Origin: Marisa cornuarietis
Taxonomy: Eukaryota > Mollusca > Gastropoda > Architaenioglossa > Ampullariidae
DNA length: 64,000 nt
Direction of reading: 5' to 3'
Assembly (NCBI GenBank): GCA_004794655.1
Contig: SMMW01000042.1
Coordinates: forward strand, 2,852,001 to 2,916,000
Below, piece by piece: positions 13,101-25,100 of the stretch. The notes below the pieces were generated by a model, which was not told the origin of the DNA, did not search any database, and saw only the letters and a program-made list of their open reading frames with translations. A program made the position numbers and the translations under genes. Numbering within the stretch: the first letter of the stretch is position 1; every line of letters begins with the position of its first letter.

Positions 13101-16100
13101 AGCACGACAACTAAGGTAATAGGCAACACCTATGCTGGGTACCCCCCATCCCTGTTCAAACCATTCTTTCCTGCCATGGATGGGAGTTCTCCATCCTGAA
13201 AAAAAAAGATGGGCCAGGGACAGAAATAAATTCTGAATGACTGGGAGGGGATGGGAAGTGAAAAAGCATGAGAACTGAAATTGGTAAGAATGAGGAGGAA
13301 CTGAAGGAAGGTAGAACAGGAATGTCATGAGGTTGGGGCTATAAAGGCTTTGAAGTTCTGCCTAATGAGCTAAGGTGTTTATTGGAGGCTTCCAGAAAGT
13401 TGAGATCAAAAGCTTGCACTCAGGATGGGAAGGTTGACAGGTGAAGGGGGGTAGGGGGAAATAGGGAACTAAAAAAGCAGGGCTGCAGTAAGAGACAGCT
13501 ATACAGAAAACAACTGGTTGCATATTTCATACTGTCTGTTGCCATTCACCTTAATATTAACATCATCTCATTGTTACAGGTACTCATTTTGATTTAGTTA
13601 TATTGAAATTGTGTTTCTGTTCCCTCCAGAGAATTATAAAATATGGTTTCCAGATTGGGATAGACAGCTTCACGACTTTATATATATCTCTTGAATAAGA
13701 TAAGCATAATATATTTTTAAACTTGTTTTTAGAATGGTATATTCAGATCCCACGTTTCTGATTTTAAAAAAAAGCAAGTCGTTTGGCCTAGTATTTTGAA
13801 AGAAACATACACCATTTCAAACGCTCTTTCTCTGGCACACACACACACACACGTGCACTTCCGTGCAGAAAAAAGAGGAGAGGGGTGCAAAAAGATCCCT
13901 CATGCTTCATCCATTGCTTTAGGTTCTACTCGTGTACCTCATCTTTATGTTGTTCAGTGTGCCTATACCTATCTCACCATCCACTGTCTGTCATCTTAAA
14001 TTTATCATTATTGATCGTGCAGAGAGTGCGCGCTATCTTGGTCGTGATACTGTGCGTTATAAGTTCACATTATTATTATGTGCCTTAAATTATAAAATTT
14101 CTTGTCAGAATATTCAGTTTGGTTTAGTTTTGTCACTAAGAGTTCCTTAGATTTTATAAACTTCGGATGTCACAAAAAAGTGGTGTGTCTAGATTTGACC
14201 ATACTTCAGTCCCAAGAAGTAATTTTTCTCCCACCTATGCATAAGGAATTTTTCTATGCAAATGGCAAGGAAGCGAATGAAGTCATGCATGGAAAGTTGG
14301 AATGTGCAGTTTCTAACGGGGTTAAAAGAAAAAGATTATAAACACTGGATATTGTAGGACCAAAAAAGCAGAAGCACAGTGTGGATTTTGCAATATATCT
14401 TTGAAAATTGCTTCCATGATTGAAGTTAGTTTAAAAGCGCACCTGAAAACAAAGACATGGGAAGAATGAGAAGCACAATAGAGCTGAAACTTATTTCTTT
14501 AGCCCTGATAAGAAAATATCTAATTTAGTTATACCCCAGGTTATAGCTTCTTTCTTTAATCTATAAATCTGTAATAACATGAAACATGAGTGAAACATGG
14601 CCTGTAGTTAGTTGTGTCTGCACGTTATGGAAATGTCTTCGAATCGTCCTTATAATAGGTTTTCAGTCCTTAAAAGGTCCTTATTTTCAGTGTAGTCAGA
14701 CCTGTGTGAACCCTGTATATGCCATTACTCTGTATACATAAGTTAAAGTTTGTCTAATAACTGTAAGAACAGTGATTTTAAGACAAAGTTTGAGTTTCCA
14801 TTTAATTTTTGATAAGTTTTACAATTTCAACCATTTTGCGTTAACACAATGAAGTCTCTTGACAGTAAAAATTTGGCTGATATTCTGGAAGTTTTTGTTT
14901 TTTTACCTAGATATATGCAGTATCTTGCTTGGATATGTTTTAGGATGAAACCTTAGTTCACTGCAGTTTAACTGAGATGGAGGATGCTGCATTTTCCTTC
15001 CCAGTGCTGTTTCAGGATGTGACTTACCAGGTAATTAAACAAGCGCCCATAGGCATGTATGACCTATGACATCTTATCTTTTTCTGCCACATCAACACTG
15101 TATTATGCACTAGTCTTGTTGCTTTTTATGTGTGTGTTTCAGTTTATGTGTTCTTTAATGAATATATAGATACATGGTATTTACTAGTGCAGTAACATTG
15201 TCAAGTTACTTTTTTTTTTGTATCCCTTATTGGTCAGAGAATAAGCCTTTGCACTTTAGTAAATATTTTCTTTTTGTCTACAGTACCCATATTAGTTTTG
15301 CAGACTGCCTGTTTTTAGATTTAGTTCTTAGTTAACTGAGAATGCATAACAATTGCAGGTGTATGTTCGGACCCGACCATACTTTCGAGAATTCCTGGAA
15401 CGAGTTGCTAATTTGTATGAAGTGATCCTTTTCACAGCATCCAAAAAGGTGTATGCTGACAAGTTGATGAATCTGCTGGACCCTGAAAAAAAACTGATCA
15501 AGTAAGTGTTCACTGTTGTTGGGAAGACAGGGTTGCAAAATATTTTAATTGGAAATTCTTTTTTTCTGAGACTTAACAGATGACCTGCCCATAGGAGTCA
15601 GCAGACCATAATTGCTCTCTAGCCATTGAAAGTTGACTCCCTGACAGTAAGCATAGCATGTGCTTGTTTTGCAGTGTGCTGTACAGGTCAGGGGGCTGAG
15701 GTCTTGTCACGTCTCAAAGCCACTTACAGACCAGAAAAGGCTGACCGAGTCTCTAAGTAGGATTAAGGGTGGAACGTAACTTTAGGCCACTTCCGCCAGC
15801 TGATCTGCTCTCCAAGGTAGAGACGGCTTTCCCCCCTTTCTCTAACTCACTTCAGGCTCGCTAAAGATGGCTGCTGCATTCTTGATGCTGTTTGAAGCGG
15901 AAAGAAATCTTCGCAGAAACAGTCCTGCATGTTTAAAACTGCTCCTGAATATTTACAAGAGGTAGTTCCTCCTTACCGGCCGTCACGTGGTCTGCGCTCC
16001 GGCTCCCAGTCACGCTTCTGTCTCCCTGCAGTGGAAGACACAAACAAGAAGCGCACTGGAGCCAGGGCCTTCAAAAACGCGGCACCTAAACTGTGGAATG

Positions 16101-19100
16101 CTCTGCCATCGTCATTGTCCACCATCACCTCACCAACCACGTTTCGAAAAAGACTGAAGACCCATCTGTTTACTTAAGACGGACTTAAACTTAAACAACC
16201 AAGAAACACTTGTGTCTTTATTTTTTACTTTCCTGGTGTTTATCTATTTATTTTTTTTGTTTGTTTTGTTTTTGCTGCGCAATGAGCATTCTTCCGAATG
16301 GATACCTGCGCATTACAAATGGACATCATCATCATCAAACAGAGTATTTTGAGATAGAACCACAGAGGTAATTCTAGGCTGCGGCCTTGCGGGATTCCCG
16401 CAAAATTTCGCTGAGGGGCGCATAGTCTGAAAGTAAGCGCGACCATACGCCCGCAAAAATCCCGTGGCTGGCGCACTTTTGAACACGCAATGCGGCACTT
16501 CAAAAATAGTTGTTGTCATTCTGCTTGCTGCTTTAAAACCGACCCACTAGAATCGATGCTAATGACTGGGCAGTTTTCAAACTGACGAGTTGTTATCCAT
16601 CTGCAACCTTTTGACGCGCCCACATCGAAAACATTTGGGGCGGGAGAGATCAAAGGGTATCGGAAGCAAGCGAGTTGAAGGCGAAATGAACGCGACTGTC
16701 AACTCTGACTTTTCGTTCGCGACAAGAACAGCAGAAGATGCCCCGTAAAGTAGAAGTCGACAAGGACAGAAAGAAACAGAAACTCGTCAGAGTCAGAGTG
16801 TGCCGCACACATTGTTGGAACTGAAAATGTAGACAACGAAATAGACAGATTGAGACAAGAGACCGCACGTAAAAAACGACGCATCCAGAGAACCTGTCAG
16901 TGTGAATGGCTGAAGAAATGGCCTTGGCTAATGAACGAGGAGGAAGGCATGATCATCTCGAGATGTAAAGTTGCCTAAAACAATCAGAATAACGCGTTTA
17001 CAACCCCGGGTGTGTTAAGTACCGAACGAGGACACTGCAGAGACATTCAGACTTCCAAACACAGGCACTCTTTGGAGGCTGAAATTCTTCAGAAAGATTT
17101 CAATTTTCAAACTATTTTCAATTCTAATTTATTTCTGTCCTCATGACGTTTTTGGAACTTATGCCGGCGGTATTATATAACACTTAAAAATAACGTGTTG
17201 CGAACTTGATACATAACAGGACATAGAAGTTGTCAGGGTTGCTTGACCTTTTCGGAACTTATGCTGGCGGTATTACATAACACTTAAAAGAACGTGTTGG
17301 GAACTTGATACAACATCACAGGACATAGAAGCTGTCAGGGTTGCTTTTGCGACAATCTGTGCAAGAACATTAATGACAGATTCCCAAAAGATGCAGGTGA
17401 TGTTGCCTCTGGATTTTGATTTCTTTCCATGCTCCCATCTTTTTCCTGTCTACAGAAGACAGAACACCCTATGGAGACAAAGAATTAAATATCTTAACAG
17501 ATTTCTTTGGAAAACCAGCACGTGGGCAGCAAATTCAGTAAAATCAATCTTGCTTGACAAAGCAGCATGTTTAGAGGAATGGATTGTGGTAAAAGAAACT
17601 GTAACGCAGAATGCATATCGGAGAGATTCCACTAGCTGTTTTTTTTATTTTTATAGGGATTTATTTCCCAATTTGCTGGTTCTTGGAAAGCTGTGCCTCC
17701 TTATGCTATATCACAATGCAGGCTGTCAAAGGGGCTTCGGTCATCAAAACCTAATAAAGTCTTCTCGTAGAAGTTGCCTCGAGGAGAAACATCCCTGCAC
17801 TAATGAGACATATGAAAAGTGTCTAAACATTAGCTCATAGTCCAATGAGATGAACACAAATACTAATTGGTTTGCAAATTTAGGATGCTATGATCACACG
17901 AATGATGATGAAAGATAATTTATCGATTTAAAAGAAAAAGATATCTATGTGATTAATCTTCAATTTCTTGTGATTAATAAAATTTCTCGTGATTAATAAA
18001 GTATTTTGTTGTATACCAAATATTTATTGGAAAAAGCAGTGAAAATGTGTTTGTTTCGAGGGACCCCCTTGTTTCATTTGAAGGGCCCCTTTTTTTCCAT
18101 TGAGAGGGCCCCAGGGCCCCTCTTTTTGAAATCCTAGAATTACCTCTGTAAGAGCTGGGGGGCAGATTGGGTCCTGCAAGTGAACTATGCTTTGCCATCC
18201 AGAAGCTGGCAAGGCCTAAACTACCAACAGTTGTAGCAGCATGTGACAGGTGATTTTTTTGCTCTAAAATGGAGTGAGTCATCAGCCACACTGAACTACT
18301 AGAGTGTGGGGCCTTGCATGCATCAGGAAGTCATCAAGATAGGCTGAGACATAAGCAGTCATGACATGGCAGAATCACTAACATCATAGGTTAGATAGAA
18401 GAAAAAAATTGAGAACCTAGAACCGAGCCCTGAGGAATTCAAGATTGGAGGGGTGCCGATTCAGAACAGAAACCAGAGACAAACAGTTTTCTATCAGTAA
18501 GATAGAAGGGAAAAAAGTGCTAGATTGTCAATACCAAAGACAGTTCTGAGATGGTCAGTAGTGTTAAAGGCCCTGCTAAGGTTCAGAAGAGTCAGAGTAT
18601 CTGTATACATTTTATATATTGTGATATATCTAATTCTCTTCTTAATTGTTCTGTATTTTCTAGGCTATGCAGTTATTCTATAGGGTTTTCCCCCAAAATT
18701 ATCACGAATCTCTAAAAAAAAAAAAATTTCAAGCACTGCCATATCCTTGTCCTAGTTACACAAGGGTAAGGCGAGACAAAATCCAGGAGTAAGATCTGCA
18801 TGCTTGGGTTTTTGCCATGAGTTTTCAGACACATTTCAGATAGGCGTTTGACTTGGGAAAAAAACTACACAGTTGCAAACGTTAAAGTTTCTACTCAGCT
18901 GATTGAGTGTTAAATACACAAAAAGACAAATGATAGACACCATCATGACAAAGGTTAGAATGAAAATGGATAGCTTCTGACCTCAATAAAAGCACATCTA
19001 CAAGCAAGCAGTAGAAGCATCAGCAAAAGTAAGTGAAGCCTGATGCCTCTGGTATGGCTGGGAATAGTGCACCACTAGGAGGAGCAACAGTGGCTTATGA

Positions 19101-22100
19101 TGTAGCACAGTAGATATTACTAGCTGTCAGCGGATCATTGCCTACATCAAATGAGAGCCAGCGGTACCAAAACAGGTTTTCCTCTACTTCTCCGTACCAA
19201 TCTGGTATAATGGTGGATTCACATACCATGCAAAGTCAACGTTATTTAGGGTTACCATTTATGTAAGAGGCATGGTAAACAATGAAAGCCTAAGTTGACT
19301 GACCTGTGTTTACATAGGTAACCACAGTTTATTCTTAGAATGCTCTGATAGTAGCATTCGCTGGCCTTGGTTCACTGGTGGCCACTATTGATATTCTCAT
19401 TGAAACTGCATGGCTGGCAGGTGAGTAGCTCATGGCGTTGCAAAACTACCTTGAACACAAATTTCCTGCAAGGGGCATGCACATGGTCGAGGACTTCATA
19501 AAAGAAGACAGCGTGCTTTGCACAGAATGCCATCAAAAAGACATACAAGTCATCGCCTAGACAGGTAGCAAAGCCTCACCCAAAAGGAGTAGCAGAAACA
19601 AGACAGTTTTTCACATTTTTTTCTATATAGTCCCCCCTTGACATGAATGCGCTTGGTCCAACGATGCTCAAGCATTGCAATCCCATCACAGACGAAGGTG
19701 GCGTCCTGGTCCTTCAAAACCTCCACAGCACATATGACATCATTATTGTTTCCAAAATGGCGACCATGTAGGTGGGATTTGAGTTTAGGAAACAGGTAGA
19801 AGTCAGATGAAGCTATCTGTGTCTGGTGAGTAAGGGGAAGGGGTAGCAAATTCAAAGCCGCAGTTGACTGCTTCAGCTACTGCAACTTGAGCATAGTGAA
19901 CTGGCACATTATCCTGGAGCAGAAGCACACCTGCACTCAGCTTCCCTCCTGGTTTTGACTTGATTGCTTCCTTGAACCCTTCTTGCAGACAGCTTGTTCA
20001 TCCCCAAGATCTCTGTCAAAACAGTGTGGACTGAACCAGAACTAAGGCCTATGGACTTAGCTATCTGCTGGACAGCAAGACGTTTTTCATCCAAAACCAT
20101 ACAGTGAATGGCATAAAGTTGATTATCAGTGGCTGAGGATTTTGTACGACCTGATGGAGGGTCATCTTCTGTTCTGTCCCTGCCCCTGAATTCAGTAGCC
20201 AACTTCTTCTGCTGGAAACCTTCTCTCCTCATCAGACTTACACATTCTATCCCTCCCTCTCACAAAGACAGTCACATACGGACAACGGACGTTCTCCCTC
20301 TGTGCTGCTAAGCAGTGGAACTCTCTTCCACATCACATTCGCCACTCTGACTCGAAGGCTACATTCAAACGCTCTCTGAAAACATATCTGTTCACTAAGT
20401 ACTATCCCTGAATTACTATTCTTAACTTCTTTTGTAATATTGTCTGTCATGCTAACCATCATGTAACAACCTCCTCTTTACACTGTTTACAGTATCTACA
20501 TCCCTTCATACGTTTATACATTGCTTTATATTCTACTCTTGTACTTCTCCTTTATGTTGTTCAGTGTGCCTATACGTATCTCACCATCCACTGGCTGTTA
20601 TCTGATGTTCATTCATCATTACTGGTCTGCGCAGAGAGTGCAAGCTATCTTGGTCGTGATGCTGTGCGTTACAAGTACACATTATTATTATTATATTCAC
20701 TGTTGCATAGGAAGGGTAGTCCTTGTGGATTTCCTTGGGTGTCATACCTTTCTTTTGCAGATACTTTATGACTTTATGACCTTTCTTTTGCAGATACTTT
20801 ATGACTTTATGACCTTTCTTTTGCAGATACTTTATGACTGCTCAGGCCTCTGTTTTGTCCATATTTAGATTTCTCTCACTACTCTTCACTTTTGTATTAG
20901 TTATATAAGAAGTGGTAGTGTGTTACCACAACAAAAATGTTCAACCATGGCTCTTTCTGGATGAGGCTTAGAACTTTCTGAATGACCCTCGTACTGTCTA
21001 GGGTAGTATGCTGAGCAGCATCGTGCTACAACGAACAACACTAACACTTAATTCTGTGTACAGTATAGGTAAAGAGAAGTTACTGGTAGTGTGAAGTAAA
21101 GGGTATCAAAGAGCATCATAATGGAGTTGAGAACCACATATGCACACCAGGCACAATATGCTCACAAAGCAACCCCAACCAAGAGGTTAAATAAAAGCAC
21201 ATTTACTATGGGAGATGATGCTTGTAACAGTGACAAAGCTGTGTGGAACAAAGACTCAAGTCTCATCGTGCTGGAATACAGCAATCCCTTCTTTCAAGAC
21301 CAATTCCGCTTAGGCTTATACCATACCTGTGTTGACCACTTCTGGGACCAAGAGCACAGGAGGCACATGGAGTGAAGACTGCACTGAATACAGGATGATG
21401 GTGATAATCGCCCTCTGGGATAAATAAAGTCATACCATCTTAGCACATGATTAGCTCATTGTGAGAGTCAACTTTCAATGGTTAAAGAGCAGTTGTGGCC
21501 TTTGGGCTTCTATGCTGACTTTGTGGATGTCATGTTAATAGAGACCTCACAGCCAGGTAGTGAATATATGCCACCTTTTGTATTTTGCATGAAATTTCAG
21601 GTGTGTTATTTATCTGTATCAGGATGGGCTTTCAATACTGTCAGTGATTGAAAAAATATAAGAGAGAGAATCAAGACTTGTGAATTCTGACTAAAGTTCT
21701 ATATTGTTTTTACTAAACAGAATTTTTGTTGCTGATATGACTGTTTGATCAGAGTATTATTCATCAGTCAAAGTAACTGTGTTAAGCTAATTAAAGTAAA
21801 TCAAGTTGTGGGTAAAATCCTTTCTGAGCCATGATACAAGAACTCATGTTTGATTTTTATTGGCAGGCACCGGCTGTTCCGAGAGCATTGTGTGTGTATT
21901 AATGGGTACTACATTAAGGATTTGACCATTCTCGGCCGAGACCTGTCACGTACAGTAATCATCGACAATTCACCGCAAGCCTTTGGTTATCAGGTTCTTG
22001 TTCTTCCCTTCTTTTTTCAATAATAATTCTTTTTCACTATGTCAGCAATAATTACATCTCATGTTCTTTAAAGATTGTAAAGCTCAATGTAAGATACTTT

Positions 22101-25100
22101 TCCCCCCAAAATCTGGGTGAGTACCCCCCACCCCACCCCCTGCTCTCATTATAGACCTGCAGGCACCATCATCACCATGCACAGAAAAAGATTAACATAT
22201 ATTGTCAATGCCACAGCTGATGGGAAAGCTAAGGTCATGCATTGATTAGGTGTCACTGTTTACAAAGGTCATGTCACAGTTTTTACCTTTTTATGTGCAT
22301 GGTTATATGTTGTGTGTGTTTCTCGAGAACAGAATGGAAGTATTCACCCCAAATTTTGGGAAAAACTGTATTGCAATGAGTTTTACACAGAGATGGCAGT
22401 TACATGGTGAAATACATCCATGAACATTTTTGGATCGTATCTAAGAGTGGGTTGAAATATAGAAGATCTTAAGGAAAAAGCTATTACTTTATTGGAAAGT
22501 GATTTCAGCTATTTAGTACAGTCGGACCTCGCTAAGTCAAACTTCCCTAAGTCGAAAACCTCCCTATATCGAATTAATGGCCAAATTTTATAAGAACAAT
22601 GTACATTTTAGATCTCCTTAACTCAAAGATTTTTTGGCTTCCAACCTCTGTTAGTCGAATTTTGACTCATCACCAACCAGACGCAACTATGTCTCAAACT
22701 GTTCCAAACTATGTTCCAAACTGTCTCAAGAAAGACACTTTTACCCCATTTTCCTTTCATCTTTGTGTAAAAGGTTCGTTGTTCGTTGCGTGCTCTGTTG
22801 CGCAGTGGACAACTAACTGACTCTTACACCAGTCCCCCCTTTGAAGATGACCGATTCAGGGGAACTGACCGACACTAGACTTTTTCCCACGGCCGCTTCA
22901 AGTTGGCGGACCACGCATTACTGGTCACCCGCCTTGACAGTCCTTTCAGGCGGTGGCGGTGGTAACTTGACCAGTGGACCGTTGGTGGTTCACACGCAAA
23001 CTTACTGTGAAAAATACGTTTTCTACACTTTGTCAGTCTCTTATCGGGACGAGCACTGAATAGAGTTCGTATAAAACGATAATACTGTATAATAAACGGT
23101 TATAATACAGTAATTAAGCCGGAAAAACATTGTCCTTGATTAACCTGCGCCTATTACGCCATTTTCCCTAACTCGAAAACTCTGTAAGTAGAATTTTTTT
23201 CGAGTCCCTTTGAGTTCGACTTAGTGAGGTCCGACTGTAATTTGTCATAGACCCTTTAAAGTGCTCAATTTCTACTAAATCACTCATTTCAAGTAGTTTG
23301 AACACTGTTACAGTGGATTTAGCACTACCCACCACCTACGTTATTTTGCACTATTTATAGTCATCTTTCTGGATATTTACAAGGAGTGCTAAAATTTTGA
23401 TTGCCTTCACCATGTTTGAAATAAAAAATTGAACATACTTAAATGAAATCACACAATTGTAAGTGAAAGCAGACCTTTCCTAAATCATACACAGCTGACT
23501 TGCAAAAAAAAAAAAAAAATGGAACAACCCCAGTATAATGTTGCGATCTCAAAATTTGCTTGAATGACATTCTTTGCCATAAAAAGTTGTAAAAAATAAA
23601 TCATGCAGTCACTGAGAAGGGTGTAGCAAGGATGCTCACTCATACTTTTTTTCATATTTTTTTTTACCAAGAAAAGGCAATGTATGAAAATATGCACAGA
23701 GACATCATTTTTTTTTCATTAGACTCTATTAGACATTTTCATGCACAATACAGATTTTGGCACAGGAAAAGGAAAACAATCCAGATTCCTTCTGGAAAGT
23801 GTCAGCATGTCTGGCAAAAGCATAGTTTTTTTTTTCAAAATCTGTGGTGGTCAAAAAGTACAAAAATCGAGCGACGTCCCCCTTGTAGTTAACATGAGAC
23901 CTAACATATTATGCTTTCATGTGACTCATCATAATAACAACGAGGTAATTCTAGGCTGCGGCCTTGCTTCCCGCAAAATTTCGCTGAGGGGCGCATAGTC
24001 TGAAAGTCAGCGTGACCATTCGCCCGCAAAAATACTGTGGCTGGCGCACTTTTGAACATGCGATGCGGCACTTCAAAAATAATTGTTGTCATTCTTCGCG
24101 CTGGTTTGAAACCGACCCACTAGAATAGATGCTATAATGACTGGACAGTTTTTAAACAGCAGTTGTTATCAATCTGATGCAACCTGCTCCAAATTTCGCG
24201 CCCGGAAGTAAATTGTTGACGTGTCCACAGCGAAAACATTTGGGATGGGAGAGATCAAAGGGTATCGGAAGCAAGCAAGTTGAAAACAAAGTGAACGCGA
24301 CTGTCAACTCTGTTTGACTTTTCTTTCACGATCAGAACAGCAGAAGATGCCCCGGAAAGTAGAAATTGACAAGGACAGGAAGAAACAGAAACTCGTCAGA
24401 GTGTGCCGCACACATTGTTGGAACTGAAAATGTAGACAACGAAATAGACAAATTGAGACAGAGACTGCCCGTAAAAAAACTACTACAGAGAACTTGTCAG
24501 TGTGAATGGCTGAAGAAATGGCCTTGGCTATTGAACGAGGACGAAGGCATGAGATGTAAAGTATACCTAAAACAATAAAAATAACGCGTTTACAACCCCG
24601 GGTGTGTTAAGTACCGAACAAGGACGCTGCAGAGACATTCAGACTTCCGACCACAGGCACTCGATCTTTGGAGGCTGAAATTCTTCAGAAAGATTTCAGC
24701 CAGGTAAACTATTTTCAATTCTAATTTATTTCTGTCTTCATGACCTTTTCGGATACAACATCACAGGACACAGAAGCTATCAGGGTTGCTTTTGCGACAA
24801 TCTGTGCAAGAACAATAACAGGTTCCCTAAAGATGCAGGTGATGTTGCCTCTGGATTTTGAGTTCTTTCCATGTGCCCCATCTTTTTCCTGTCTACAGAA
24901 GACAGAACACCCTATGGAGACAAAGAATTAAATATCTTGACAGATTTCTTTGGAAAACCAGCACAAGTGGGCACCAAATTCAGTAAAATCTTGCTTGGAA
25001 TGTTTAGAGTAATGGATTGTGGCAAAAGAAACAGTAACGCAGAATGCATATCGGAGAGATTCCACAAGATGTTATTTGATTTTTACAGGGATTCATTTCC

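Larger units (their letters stand above)
19550..20993 (-). mobile_element. Mariner-like element, internally deleted and split by a LINE
   Basis: The transposase is on the minus strand. Its start MDKTEA lies at 20862, followed by VIKYLQKKG and MTPKEIHKD. After the LINE at 20222-20705 it resumes as [20 protein letters not shown], then the [22 protein letters not shown] and [12 protein letters not shown]. About 150 residues with the catalytic centre are then missing. The C-terminal part [39 protein letters not shown] and [14 protein letters not shown] follows in broken frames. An end resembling mariner TIRs (inverse of TACGAGGGTCATTCAGAAAG) lies at 20974-20993; the opposite TIR was not found. 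Non-functional. Confidence 0.85.
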
